A stretch of 64,000 bases of DNA from Lederbergia lenta NBRC 16444 (GTDB taxonomy: Bacteria; Bacillota; Bacilli; Bacillales; Bacillaceae_C). Shown here one piece after another: positions 53,463 to 62,642 of the stretch. The stretch is from positions 350,057-414,056 of the forward strand of contig NZ_BCVC01000003.1 in NCBI RefSeq assembly GCF_001591545.1, in the 5' to 3' direction. The notes beneath the pieces were generated by a model. The model had not been told where the DNA came from. It did not search any database and saw only the letters and a list, made by a program, of their open reading frames with translations. How positions within the stretch are numbered: the first letter of the stretch is position 1; every line of letters begins with the position of its first letter. The position numbers and the translations under genes were made by a program.

Positions 53463-54387
53463 AATTATCACCACTTTCTTGCAGTAAATGATTATCTGTT
53501 GCGACATCAATAAAGATTTCATGTAAAGAAATTCTATCGATCGAGAGCTCCTGAATATGTAAACTTTCCGGAAGCTGCCTCAACCAAGTTGGTATATTAA
53601 CATCTTGGGTTAAATAAAGAATCGATACATCTTCACTTTGCTCTACTCTCTGCACCATCGATAGTTTTTCTAATAGTGAAAGATCATTTTTCCCTCTAAT
53701 CCTGCATTTAAAGTTAGCATATTGATTTTTCACATCTTCCATCGTTCCATAAATCACCTTTTGTCCGCGGTGAATCATAAACAATCGGTCACATAATTGC
53801 TCGACCACATTCATTTGATGTGAGGATAATAAAATTGCAGTCCCATTATTTGCTAGTTCTCTTATTTCCCTTTTAAAAAGTTCTTGGCTTACTGGATCTA
53901 ATCCAGAGAATGGTTCGTCTAAAATAAGTAATTCAGGTTCATGAATGATCGACGCAATAAATTGAACTTTTTGCCCCATCCCTTTCGAAAGTTCCTCCAC
54001 AGAAACCTTCTCTTTTCCCTCAAGGTCAAACTTCGCTAAGTAAGCTAGAGCCCGCTCTCTCGCCTTCTTCACTGGATAGTCCTTTAGGTCTGCTAAATAT
54101 AAAATCATATCCATTACCTTTACATTTTTATACAAACCTCGTTCTTCCGGCAAATAACCAATTTTATGGCGTGGGATTTCATTGGCAATATGATTGTGAA
54201 AAGTAATCGTACCTTCATCAGGATACATGATTCCCATAATATTTCGGATTGTCGTTGACTTCCCCGCTCCATTCGGTCCCAAAATTGCCATGATTTCACC
54301 TTTACGAACATCAAAACTAATATCCTGAATGATGCGTTTCTTTTTAAATGATTTACCTAGTTGATTTACTGTAAGAACATTTTCCAT
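53455..54387 (-). CDS. ABC transporter ATPase (NatA/YhcH-like)
   Basis: This 310-aa ATPase has Walker A LGPNGAGKSTT, Q loop region GYLPEERGLYKNV, a signature-like ELSKGMGQKVQ in place of LSGGQ, Walker B LLILDEPFSGLDP and H loop LLSSHQM. The roughly 90-residue C-terminal extension is typical of ATPases working with ABC-2 exporters. It partners the permease encoded next. It lies 10 bp after the first ATPase gene of the operon. Confidence 0.9.
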   Translation of the reverse strand: MENVLTVNQLGKSFKKKRIIQDISFDVRKGEIMAILGPNGAGKSTTIRNIMGIMYPDEGTITFHNHIANEIPRHKIGYLPEERGLYKNVKVMDMILYLADLKDYPVKKARERALAYLAKFDLEGKEKVSVEELSKGMGQKVQFIASIIHEPELLILDEPFSGLDPVSQELFKREIRELANNGTAILLSSHQMNVVEQLCDRLFMIHRGQKVIYGTMEDVKNQYANFKCRIRGKNDLSLLEKLSMVQRVEQSEDVSILYLTQDVNIPTWLRQLPESLHIQELSIDRISLHEIFIDVATDNHLLQESGDNYA

Positions 54388-54397
54388 CTACTTTCCC

Positions 54398-55255
54398 TCA
54401 CCCTTTCTTGCTCAACATGAATGTTAATATTTCATCAAGTTCGACAGCTTTTGAATCTATCCATCTCATATCTTTATTTCTAAAAAACTTTTCTGTTTCT
54501 ATTGGGTTGCTCGTAACGATCGTACCGCCCTTGCGCTCCACTTCACCGGGAATTATATTTTCTAGAATAGGACTTGGAAACCAGTAACGTTTGTACTGTT
54601 CTGTCAATTCATCTTTTTCGAATGAACCGATTAATTTTCCATTTTTCATGATAGCGATATAATCAGCAAGTTTACGAATCTCTTCCACTTGATGACTAGC
54701 AAATAAGATGGTTTTATCTCCATGTTCCATCCACTCTACTAATAGATCTTGCAAGACTTTTTTTGCTGGGATATCGAGATGTGATGTCGGCTCATCCAAT
54801 ATTAGCAATTCAGCATTTCTTGGAAGAGCGAGGGCTAGATTCAATTTCTGCTTTGCCCCTTGTGATAGTTTTTCATATTGCTTCTTAAGTGGCACTTCGA
54901 ATAAGTCAATCATTCTCTGGAACAATTGCTCATCCCAGTTTGGATACCAATGGGAAACTAAGTTTCGCAGTTCTTTCCCCGTAAAAGGAACCGCTCCAGG
55001 CATGGATTGTGGTAAATACGCAACCCTTTTCTGCCAATCCTCCTCTTCTTTACGAATGACCTGCCCAAAAAGTTCGATGTTTCCTTGATTTTGTTTCACT
55101 AAATTCAGGATTAATTTAAGTAAGGTGCTTTTCCCTGCTCCGTTATTGCCAGCAAGGGCTGTAATCATGCCGGATTCTATCCGCAAATCTATCGGTCCCA
55201 ACTGAAACTCGTCTATTTGTTTTTGTATACGCGATATTTTTATTGCTTGTTCCAT
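54398..55255 (-). CDS. ABC transporter ATPase (YhcG/YtrB-like)
   Basis: This 285-aa ATPase has Walker A AGNNGAGKST, signature-like KLSQGAKQKLNLALALPR, Walker B LLILDEPTSHLDIP and H loop LFASHQVEE. The SQGAKQK signature is the form seen in ATPases encoded next to YtrA-type GntR regulators. It follows the GntR gene by 3 bp. It likely works with the first membrane protein of the operon (55673-56407). Confidence 0.9.
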   Translation of the reverse strand: MEQAIKISRIQKQIDEFQLGPIDLRIESGMITALAGNNGAGKSTLLKLILNLVKQNQGNIELFGQVIRKEEEDWQKRVAYLPQSMPGAVPFTGKELRNLVSHWYPNWDEQLFQRMIDLFEVPLKKQYEKLSQGAKQKLNLALALPRNAELLILDEPTSHLDIPAKKVLQDLLVEWMEHGDKTILFASHQVEEIRKLADYIAIMKNGKLIGSFEKDELTEQYKRYWFPSPILENIIPGEVERKGGTIVTSNPIETEKFFRNKDMRWIDSKAVELDEILTFMLSKKG

Positions 55256-55258
55256 TCC

Positions 55259-55654
55259 TTACTCTCCCTTCCCTTGATAGTTTTCCACTATGTTTTGAAA
55301 TATTGTTTCTGCTTCTTCTAATGAATAATCATGGCGAAGTGCTGTTTCAATTGCCGTCTCAAAAGCAAGCTTCACTGCCGCTATCTTCACATCTTTCTTC
55401 AGTCCCTCTTCAATTTCAGAGACGAATGTTCCTTTTCCTTGTGTGGTGCGTATGAAACCTTGCTGTTCCAAATTTTGATATGCCCTTCTCGTCGTTATCA
55501 TACTAACTTCAAGATCTTTTGAAAGAGAACGAATTGAAGGAAGAAGTGTCCCTGCATTTAATTGTCCACTTGCGATTAATGCTTTTATTTGTTCTTCTAC
55601 TTGAAAATAAATCGGTTCCCGCGAATCCTTTGAAAGTCGAATTGGAAGTTCCAT
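55259..55654 (-). CDS. GntR-family regulator (YtrA/YhcF subfamily)
   Basis: This 131-aa regulator is short: a winged helix-turn-helix (IYFQVEEQIKALIASGQL, then SIRSLSKDLEVSMITTRRAYQ) plus a roughly 45-residue dimerisation tail, lacking the large effector domain. This is the YtrA subfamily, which represses ABC-transporter operons and often responds to cell-wall antibiotics. It probably binds the palindrome at 56431-56452 and represses its own operon. Confidence 0.92.
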   Translation of the reverse strand: MELPIRLSKDSREPIYFQVEEQIKALIASGQLNAGTLLPSIRSLSKDLEVSMITTRRAYQNLEQQGFIRTTQGKGTFVSEIEEGLKKDVKIAAVKLAFETAIETALRHDYSLEEAETIFQNIVENYQGKGE

Positions 55655-55672
55655 CTGTCGCTTCCTCTCTTT

Positions 55673-56407
55673 CTATTTAAAGTAATCAATTCGTTCGATA
55701 TTTTTCCTCATATAATGTGGCCAATAAATCATGAAGGCTGCCGCTATACAGATGGAGAAAAAGGCTGATAGTATAGGCCATTTATTAGCCACTTCAATTG
55801 ACCAGTAAACGAGGCCCTCACCTGTAAATATATAAAGAGCAATAAATGCTCCAAGAAACACAACCACTGAAATGAAAGTGTATATGACTAATTTTAATTT
55901 TGAGTTGTATTCTCCAGATTCACTAGCCGGAAAAACGCCCCCTATCACCATACCCGAACTAAGCCAAATAAGGGAAAATGCGATATATTCACCAGGAGAT
56001 AATAGATCTCTTATCGTTGGCGAACTGATAAATATCATAATTAATACAAGTAAATGGGCTGGAATCGAGGTCAAGTAATATTGAAGAAAACGACTCTTGA
56101 TCAAAATATCTTTAGGGATCGGTAACTGCTTTAACAAGACAAAATATGGTGAAGCCCAAAACTCTCCAGCTAATTTTTGATATTGGAACTCTTTTGGTTT
56201 CGTCCAAATAATTGCGAACCAAAAGATAGTAGCAAAAAGAATATCGTCTAACACCGAATGTGATCCATCACTTAATATATTGTTCTCCAATGTATAAAGG
56301 ATAGCAAAGAAAAATATTAAATAAGGTAACATGGCAAAAAGCATACCTTTTCTATATGCCTTTAATTCAAACTTCACTAACCAAAGTGCCTGCTTCCAAC
56401 TTTCCAA
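55673..56407 (-). CDS. Membrane protein of the GntR operon (YhcE-like)
   Basis: This 244-aa polytopic membrane protein has about six TM segments (AMLPYLIFFFAILYTL, YLTSIPAHLLVLIMIFI, VVVFLGAFIALYIF and others). It starts at TTG 56407 (product MESWKQALWLVKFEL) with GGGGGAG 8 bases upstream; the frame to 56452 runs through the operator. First gene of the operon, followed by GntR regulator, ATPase, ATPase, permease, an order like yhcEFGHI of B. subtilis. It is probably the channel part for the first ATPase. Confidence 0.78.
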   Translation of the reverse strand: MESWKQALWLVKFELKAYRKGMLFAMLPYLIFFFAILYTLENNILSDGSHSVLDDILFATIFWFAIIWTKPKEFQYQKLAGEFWASPYFVLLKQLPIPKDILIKSRFLQYYLTSIPAHLLVLIMIFISSPTIRDLLSPGEYIAFSLIWLSSGMVIGGVFPASESGEYNSKLKLVIYTFISVVVFLGAFIALYIFTGEGLVYWSIEVANKWPILSAFFSICIAAAFMIYWPHYMRKNIERIDYFK

Positions 56408-56430
56408 ATGAGTCTCCCCCTTAAGTTCAT

Positions 56431-56452
56431 GTGTGTATATCCATATACACAC
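56431..56452. promoter_or_regulatory. Palindromic operator of the GntR operon
   Basis: GTGTGTATAT and ATATACACAC are perfect 10-bp arms around CC, directly ahead of the first gene of the operon. YtrA-type regulators bind inverted repeats of this kind at their own promoter. Confidence 0.75.
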
Positions 56453-56601
56453 TATACAACATTAATTACAAAAAGCCAATGATTCAATTTAATTCATCTG
56501 TAAGTTGCAAAACAGGAAATCTGAGTGTAGACCATAAAATTTCCAAGATTGAATTACATATTTTAACGGATTCATGATTAAAACCGATTGGTTAATTGTA
56601 T

Positions 56602-56726
56602 TTACTGGTTGTCACGGAGGCGTTACTGTCCATCATGAGAAATTTACATGCCGTCATCGATGAGATACTAGCCATCGTATTTATTTACAAGCCATGAATC
56701 GCAAGATACTGTCCGTCAACTTTTTT
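56602..56726. repeat. Array of six degenerate 21-bp tandem repeats
   Basis: Units start at 56602, 56623, 56644, 56665, 56685 and 56706, that is every 21 bp (one of 20). Each reads approximately TTACTGGCCGTCACGAAGAG, for example TTACTGTCCATCATGAGAAA and TTACATGCCGTCATCGATGA. There is no spacer and no coding frame. A degraded relative lies at 41655-41780. Confidence 0.75.
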
Positions 56727-56730
56727 ACAA

Positions 56731-56760
56731 TAAAAAAAGCACACGTGAATAACGTGTGCA
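56731..56760 (-). terminator. Terminator of the DUF368 gene
   Basis: GCACACGT and ACGTGTGC form an 8-bp stem; the minus strand continues with seven T. Confidence 0.85.
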
Positions 56761-56809
56761 CTGCATAGCAATTAGTATTTGTTCCCCGCGAAAGAAAAAG
56801 TCGATACTT

Positions 56810-57634
56810 TCATTGGCTTGTTTTCGTAAACTTCTCTGAACTAAACCAGAGCGAAAAAACAAGGCCCACTAGGAAAGTAATAATACTAATCCACAGATCC
56901 AGTCCTACTGGAACACCGGGAAACATGACGAAGAATGAACCAAATATTAATCCAACGATAACTGCATAGGTCATATGCTGAAAATTTGAAAGCAAGTATC
57001 TAATAGCTTTACTACTCACAATGAAACCAATAATAACACCTGCACCAATCGTAAGAATTAAAGGGATATTAAAGTCTTTTAAAGCTTTAATTGCCGTTGT
57101 ATAAACGCCGATTAATAACAAAATAAAAGATCCACTAATACCCGGCAATAACATCGCCATACTTGCCAGCCAACCTGAAAAAAACAGTAGAAAGAACGTT
57201 TGAATGTTTAGCGAAGTAATGGGTGCAGCGGCTTTATCTGGTTTAATAAAAGCCAGTGAAGCAAGTAAAATAGCAACAACAATTAAACCAATCATATGGT
57301 TTGCTTTAAAGTTTTGTTTCGCTCCAGCTTGTCTCAATATAAATGGGATCACACCAATAATCAAACCCATAAAAAAGAATTGTGTTGGTGCTAGATGGCT
57401 TTCAAGCAAATAATCAATTAGCCTGCTAAAAATAAGTAATGCTGCAACGATTCCAATTCCAAGCGGGACTAAAAAGCCAATATGTTTTTTCCACTCACGA
57501 CTAAATAACCCACTAATCGCTTCTAGTAAACGAGCATAAATACCAAGCACAAATGCCACGGTTCCACCGCTCACACCCGGGATTAAATCCGTCACTCCCA
57601 TTAGAAGCCCACGGTAAATGTTTTTCCAGTCCAT
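56810..57634 (-). CDS. DUF368 (PopT-type) polyprenyl-phosphate transporter
   Basis: This 274-aa membrane protein has about eight TM segments and an internal duplication visible as GVSGGTVAFVLGIY (N-terminal) and GISGSFILLLIGVY (middle). DUF368 proteins (PopT) return undecaprenyl phosphate across the membrane for wall synthesis. GAGGGGAA precedes the ATG. It stands alone, next to the Bce-type module, whose target drugs (such as bacitracin) act on the same lipid cycle; that adjacency is suggestive only. Confidence 0.87.
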   Translation of the reverse strand: MDWKNIYRGLLMGVTDLIPGVSGGTVAFVLGIYARLLEAISGLFSREWKKHIGFLVPLGIGIVAALLIFSRLIDYLLESHLAPTQFFFMGLIIGVIPFILRQAGAKQNFKANHMIGLIVVAILLASLAFIKPDKAAAPITSLNIQTFFLLFFSGWLASMAMLLPGISGSFILLLIGVYTTAIKALKDFNIPLILTIGAGVIIGFIVSSKAIRYLLSNFQHMTYAVIVGLIFGSFFVMFPGVPVGLDLWISIITFLVGLVFSLWFSSEKFTKTSQ

Positions 57635-57774
57635 ATAATTATTCCCCTCTATTTGATTTCACTATTGCATATTATAGCATGCAACAGTGAAACAATCGGT
57701 CCTATCCCCGTAAAAAAGCTAATCTTAAACGAGAAAAGACATGTATTTCAGGGAAGTTTCTGTTATCACCTCTT

Positions 57775-59649
57775 CTAAATAGATCTTTTTATTTTCCGTA
57801 TATAATTGGCGCGAATAAAGAAAAAGTAAACGATTTGTATCACACTAAAACTTCCAAGTACAAGGGCTGATTCCTTCACTAAACTAAAGTTAAACATATG
57901 TTGAAGAGCTGTAAGTGCAACCGCACCATGGATAACAGCGACAATAATTGGCACAAAGAACAAGAGTGCTAACTGGACTGAGAGAATCTTTGATAATTCT
58001 TTGTCAGTTAATCCTAATTTTCCTATCGCGGAAAACTTACGCTTCTCATCTTCTAAGTCAGCATAAAGTCGGAAATATAGAAAGCTACCAGCAGCTACGA
58101 AAAATACTGCCCCGATAAACAAACCGACAAATAGAATTGCTCCGTACCCTTGATTCACTTCATTCCAATCAAAGGCTAAAGAATGGAATTGATAAGCATC
58201 TCCGAATTTGCCAATCTTTTGTACTAAACTTTTACCAGCTTCAACCGTTTCCTTCCAATCCTTTATATAAAAAGCGGAATATTCCTGTTGTATTTCAACC
58301 TGTTGTAGCTTATCAAAAAGCGCGTCATCTACAACAAAATAATCATGATAAGGCGGAAATAAGTTGGATAAGATTCTTTCGTTCTGGTCAAGGACAATAT
58401 TATCTTCTTCTAAATTGATTTTTCCACGTTCCCAATCTGGCGTCATTCCGAGCGAACTATGGTATTGAATAGGAATTGCTTCATTTTGTTGGATGTCGAC
58501 CTTCTTAAATCCCGGTTCTTCAATCTCCACCAGTTTATTATAGTCTGTCTCACTTACAACGAACATGGGATAATTAGTTTCTTTAAAATTAATCCCCTTT
58601 ATTTTTACGCTTGCTTCCTTATATGGAATATCAGCAAGTTCCTCCTTGATCAACCTAATATGTTCTTCCCCTTTCACATTCCCCTCATTTATATAAGTAA
58701 ATGCAAATGGGCTTTCTTCAACGGCGGCAGTGGTCATCATCGAGCGGAAACCAACGAGCGAGCCAATTGCTGAAAATGCTACAGTAGATACAATCGCCAC
58801 AAAGAAGAATGTCCTCGCATTATCTTTCATACGATAAGCAAGATCAGAAAAAAGCACCATATTTGTCTTTTTCCAAAACAGAGATTTTCCTTTTCTAAGC
58901 CTATTAATCGTGTAAACACTTAGTTGTGTAAAAAGAAAATAGGTACCTATTATTACAACGATGATCACTGGTATCATCACCACTACCACTTCCATATTAC
59001 GAGCTATCAACGCTCCCGCATAGCCGATTGCGAGTAGGAGAACAGCAATAATAGATAAAGCAACAGAGGCTTTCGGCTCTTTCTTCGGTGCAGAACTTCC
59101 TTTAATTAAATCGACTAGCTTATTCCCTTTTAAAATCGAGACTGTTGAAAAGGAAATAATAATAAATAACAATAAAAAAGCGATAAATGTTAATAGCAAA
59201 GCCTGAATTGGCCAATAAAATGGCAATGTCTCTTCTAAATCTAAAATATTTTCTGCGGCAAGCAATATTATTTTACCAAAAACAATGCCAAGCCCCATAC
59301 CAGAAATAGTCGCAAAGAAACCAATAAAAACATTTTCTAAAAAGACCATCTTTCGTAGTTGCCCATTGGTCATCCCAAGCATGACCATTAATCCAAATTC
59401 TTTTTTTCTTGATTTCAAAAAAGCACTCATGGATATAAGGACGAATAGGAAGGAAAATACATATATAATTCCTTCAGCAACATGCAAACCCATAGATACA
59501 TTCGCATTGATCGATGATAAAGATGGATGAAAAGCGAAAATAGCATAAATGAAAAATACGAGTACGGAAAATGTGCTGCTGAGGAAATAGGCAGCATATG
59601 TCCGTTTGTTACGAAGGACATTGTTAAACGCGAATTGTCGAAAGGTCAT
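57775..59649 (-). CDS. bceB: Bce-type peptide antibiotic ABC transporter permease
   Basis: This 624-aa permease has the BceB layout of ten TM segments and a large extracytoplasmic domain of about 200 residues (about 305-505) between TM7 and TM8. FtsX-type segments are SRKKEFGLMVMLGMTNGQLRK and DLEDEKRKFSAIGKLGLTDKEL. It both exports or releases the antibiotic target complex and signals to the kinase. It overlaps the ATPase gene by 26 bp and has its own GGAGGGG site. Substrate class is probably bacitracin-like or lantibiotic, not more exactly predictable. Confidence 0.9.
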   Translation of the reverse strand: MTFRQFAFNNVLRNKRTYAAYFLSSTFSVLVFFIYAIFAFHPSLSSINANVSMGLHVAEGIIYVFSFLFVLISMSAFLKSRKKEFGLMVMLGMTNGQLRKMVFLENVFIGFFATISGMGLGIVFGKIILLAAENILDLEETLPFYWPIQALLLTFIAFLLLFIIISFSTVSILKGNKLVDLIKGSSAPKKEPKASVALSIIAVLLLAIGYAGALIARNMEVVVVMIPVIIVVIIGTYFLFTQLSVYTINRLRKGKSLFWKKTNMVLFSDLAYRMKDNARTFFFVAIVSTVAFSAIGSLVGFRSMMTTAAVEESPFAFTYINEGNVKGEEHIRLIKEELADIPYKEASVKIKGINFKETNYPMFVVSETDYNKLVEIEEPGFKKVDIQQNEAIPIQYHSSLGMTPDWERGKINLEEDNIVLDQNERILSNLFPPYHDYFVVDDALFDKLQQVEIQQEYSAFYIKDWKETVEAGKSLVQKIGKFGDAYQFHSLAFDWNEVNQGYGAILFVGLFIGAVFFVAAGSFLYFRLYADLEDEKRKFSAIGKLGLTDKELSKILSVQLALLFFVPIIVAVIHGAVALTALQHMFNFSLVKESALVLGSFSVIQIVYFFFIRANYIRKIKRSI

Positions 59650-60397
59650 GCGAATCCCCTCCTAGCAGCGATAACACATCGATGATTTTTTGGAAAAAGG
59701 CTTGGCGATTGTCACCACGGTGAATTTCATTAAACAACTTTCCGTCTTTTATAAACACAACACGGTCACAATAACTTGCTGCAATTGAATCATGTGTTAC
59801 CATCATCATCGTTGTTTTTTCTTTTTTATTAATCGTTTCAAGCGTCTCCATCACCGCCCTAGAAGACTTTGAATCTAAATTCCCGGTCGGTTCGTCGGCT
59901 AATATCATGTCTGGATCGTGAATAATTGCACGAGCGATTGCTGTCCTCTGCGCTTGCCCACCGGAGATTTCATAAATACGCTTGTTCAAAATCTCGGTTA
60001 TCCCTAGTCTTTCTGCAATTGCCTCCACTTTTTCTTCCATTACCTTTACCTTTTCACCGTCAAGCGTGAGAGGAAGCACAATATTTTCTTCCACCGTTAA
60101 TGTAGGTAGCAAATTAAAATCTTGAAAAACAAAACCAAGTTTTCTGCGTCTGAATAAGGCAAGATCATTTTGTTTTAAACGAAACGGGTCTTTATCGTTC
60201 AGTAAAATGGCACCTGAAGTTGGTCTGTCAATCGTTGCAACCATGTTGAGCAATGTCGTTTTCCCACTTCCAGACGGGCCCATTATCCCAACAAACTCAC
60301 CTGCTTCAATTGTTAAATCAATATCATTCAATGCTCTATATGCTACTTTTCCATCATATACTTTACTTAAGTTTTTAATCTTTAACATATCCAACAT
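59624..60397 (-). CDS. bceA: Bce-type ABC transporter ATPase
   Basis: This 257-aa MacB/BceA-type ATPase has Walker A GPSGSGKTTLL, the family-typical Q-loop VFQDFNLLPTLTVEEN, signature ISGGQAQRTAIARA, Walker B MILADEPTGNLDS and H loop MMVTHD. It powers BceB. A BceR-type box lies 77-90 bp upstream of its start, so it is probably transcribed from its own inducible promoter apart from bceRS. Confidence 0.93.
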   Translation of the reverse strand: MLDMLKIKNLSKVYDGKVAYRALNDIDLTIEAGEFVGIMGPSGSGKTTLLNMVATIDRPTSGAILLNDKDPFRLKQNDLALFRRRKLGFVFQDFNLLPTLTVEENIVLPLTLDGEKVKVMEEKVEAIAERLGITEILNKRIYEISGGQAQRTAIARAIIHDPDMILADEPTGNLDSKSSRAVMETLETINKKEKTTMMMVTHDSIAASYCDRVVFIKDGKLFNEIHRGDNRQAFFQKIIDVLSLLGGDSHDLSTIRV

Positions 60398-60473
60398 AAA
60401 AACCCCTTTCTCATCTACACATAGTGTAACGGAAAAAGAGGTTCCTCAACCATCGGTTCAGCTTTCACTTTTA

Positions 60474-60487
60474 TTACATTTCTGTAA
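60474..60487 (-). promoter_or_regulatory. BceR-type operator (TTACA-N4-TGTAA)
   Basis: TTACA (60474-60478), TTTC, TGTAA (60483-60487) is a perfect copy of the TNACA-N4-TGTAA motif bound by Bce-type response regulators. It lies between the kinase gene and bceA, where such boxes are found in B. subtilis. Confidence 0.82.
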
Positions 60488-60506
60488 GGTTGGACTAGGT
60501 CCGAAA

Positions 60507-61478
60507 TTAAATAATAAGTTTTACCTTTGTACCTTTATCTTTTTCAGACTCCATTTCAATTTCGTGACCAAGAAGATCACAAACCTCTTTTGCCAAATAT
60601 AGGCCCATTCCAGTTGATTCGCGATACAGGCGACCATTTTCTCCTGTAAAAAACGGGTGAAAGATACGTTTCATATCTGTTTTTGCGATTCCAATCCCAT
60701 GGTCTTGAATTTCTATCAAGGCATGATCTTCTGCTTTTGAAACAGTAATCATAATTTTTTGTGATATTCCCGAAGAATACTTTACTGCATTTGTTATAAA
60801 TTGATTTAAAATGAAGCTAAGCCATTTCTCATCTGACTCCACTACAATTTCTGGATCAATATTCGTTTCTGGATACACTCTACTCTTAATAAACAAGCGC
60901 TTATTATCACGGATCGTTTGCTCTGTTATTTTTCCCAATGATACAGGTCCTACTTGAAAGTCATGTTCAAAAGCTTCCAATCTTGCTGCATACAGAACCA
61001 TTTCCAACCCTTTACCCAACCGATCTGCTTCTTCGCGTATGCTTTCAATTTTTTCATCATCATCTTCCTGAGCAAGCAGTTCGATGACAGATAAAGGTGT
61101 CTTCATTTGGTGTACCCATTGATTAATGAAGGTAAGGTGATCACTTCGCTTTTTCGCCTGAACATTAAGTTCATTCATATATTGGGTATATTGCGACTTT
61201 AATAGCCTTTCCAATGCTTCTGGCAATGGGGCATATCCTAATGATTGATTGGCTTCATCCAATCCTTCAATGGAAGATGTTAGCCGCTTATAAAAAGCCT
61301 TATGCGTGATATATCGATACGTTAAGTAAACAGTTAACAGAAAAGCTCCAAGAAATAATGAGTAAAGAACCAGTGGATAATTGCGATAACCACCAAGCCA
61401 AAAGGTAAATAAGATAATCAAAACTTGAACAATATTAATGGAAATAAGCGGAATGTGTTCGCGAAGAAATAATTTCAT
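60507..61478 (-). CDS. bceS: Bce-type intramembrane-sensing histidine kinase
   Basis: This 323-aa kinase has only two TM helices (about 10-29 and 35-53) joined by a short loop, so it has no sensor domain of its own and relies on the BceB transporter for stimulus detection. The phospho-acceptor is His123 (WVHQMKTPLSV), and the ATPase domain shows NAVKYS and DHGIGI. It overlaps bceR by 4 bp. Confidence 0.93.
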   Translation of the reverse strand: MKLFLREHIPLISINIVQVLIILFTFWLGGYRNYPLVLYSLFLGAFLLTVYLTYRYITHKAFYKRLTSSIEGLDEANQSLGYAPLPEALERLLKSQYTQYMNELNVQAKKRSDHLTFINQWVHQMKTPLSVIELLAQEDDDEKIESIREEADRLGKGLEMVLYAARLEAFEHDFQVGPVSLGKITEQTIRDNKRLFIKSRVYPETNIDPEIVVESDEKWLSFILNQFITNAVKYSSGISQKIMITVSKAEDHALIEIQDHGIGIAKTDMKRIFHPFFTGENGRLYRESTGMGLYLAKEVCDLLGHEIEMESEKDKGTKVKLII

Positions 61479-62176
61479 CTTTTATTGTCCCATGCTGGAT
61501 TGATCCTATAGCCTGCCCCTCTAACTGTTTCAATTGCATCTTCTATCCCAATTTCTTGAAGCTTTTTCCGTACCCTCGCAATATTTACATTTAAGGTGTT
61601 CTCATCTACAAAAGATTGGTCATCCCAAAGTTTTTCAAGGATTGCCTCCCGACTCGCCACCCTTGGTGACCGCTTCATCAGCATTTCAAGAAGGATTGCT
61701 TCCTTTTTCGTTAAGGTGACTACTGCTTGATCTTTTTGCAGTTCCATTCTCTCTACGTAAAGCCTAAGTCCCTTCAGGTCGACAATCCGTTCTTCTACTT
61801 TAGGGGCATATTCTCCATAAGCACGCCTTAAATTGCTGCGTATCTTTGCCATCACAACTTCATAATGAAAAGGCTTTGTAATGAAATCATCTGCTCCATT
61901 TTCCAGTGCCATTACTTGATCCATTTCACCTGATCGAGCAGAAATAAACAAAATCGGACACGTAGATAATTGCCTGATCTGCCTGCACCAGTAATACCCA
62001 TCAAAGCTTGGTAAATTGATATCTAGTAATACCAGATCCGGTTTTGTTTCTTGAAATAGGTCTGTTACGTATTCAAAATTTTCGGTGAGCACAACATCAT
62101 ACCCAAATTTCTCAAGATGACTCATAAGAAGTGCCGCAATTTTCGGATCGTCTTCAACAATCATGATTTTTGCCAT
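61475..62176 (-). CDS. bceR: Bce-type response regulator
   Basis: This 233-aa OmpR-family regulator has acidic residues E8/D9/D10, phospho-acceptor Asp52 (LVLLDINLPSFDG) and Lys101 (ITKPFHY), then a winged helix (VDENTLNVNIARVRKKL, GAGYRI). It is the partner of the overlapping kinase and is expected to activate bceAB through the box at 60474-60487. AAGGAAG precedes the ATG. Confidence 0.93.
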   Translation of the reverse strand: MAKIMIVEDDPKIAALLMSHLEKFGYDVVLTENFEYVTDLFQETKPDLVLLDINLPSFDGYYWCRQIRQLSTCPILFISARSGEMDQVMALENGADDFITKPFHYEVVMAKIRSNLRRAYGEYAPKVEERIVDLKGLRLYVERMELQKDQAVVTLTKKEAILLEMLMKRSPRVASREAILEKLWDDQSFVDENTLNVNIARVRKKLQEIGIEDAIETVRGAGYRINPAWDNKR

Positions 62177-62232
62177 ATGGTTCTTCCTTTTTCATTTAAC
62201 ATTGCATCATTATCGCCAGATTTACAAGCATT

Positions 62233-62553
62233 TTATAATGATTCATGGGCTTGGACAATATAAATACTCAATGTCCCGTCACCGGTATTCTCAATACTTA
62301 CGTGCTGTTTGTCGGCGGCATGAATCACATCTTTTTCGGAAATAGGGTGTTCCTTATCGTCAATCTTACATATCCCTTTTCCTTCGATCACATACATATA
62401 TACATTAGAGTCTGGATGAGGATGTGGTGGCAAAACTTGCCCTGGTAAAAAATTCAATACTAGTGCAGTTGTCTTCCCTTCCTGAAATAATTCTGTTTTC
62501 ACCAATCTACCATCATTAAATTCCTTATCTTCTCCAGCGTTTTTAATTGTCAT
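62233..62553 (-). CDS. Single-domain cupin protein
   Basis: This 106-aa small beta-barrel protein has the cupin metal motifs PPHPHPDSNVYMYVIEGKG (motif 1, two His and a Glu) and VIHAADKQHVSIEN (motif 2, His). It may bind a metal and a small ligand; function unknown. AAGGGAG precedes the ATG. It is divergent from the alkyltransferase-like gene. Confidence 0.82.
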   Translation of the reverse strand: MTIKNAGEDKEFNDGRLVKTELFQEGKTTALVLNFLPGQVLPPHPHPDSNVYMYVIEGKGICKIDDKEHPISEKDVIHAADKQHVSIENTGDGTLSIYIVQAHESL

Positions 62554-62642
62554 TTTGACAACTCCCTTCTTTACTATTACTTTTACCCTGCTGCTCCATT
62601 TTTAAAAGGTGGAATGTTATACTGTTGGTGGGTGAAGTAAAA

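Noticed and set aside
56602..56726. CRISPR array
   Set aside because: Units of 21 bp follow one another without unique spacers, and no cas genes are present.
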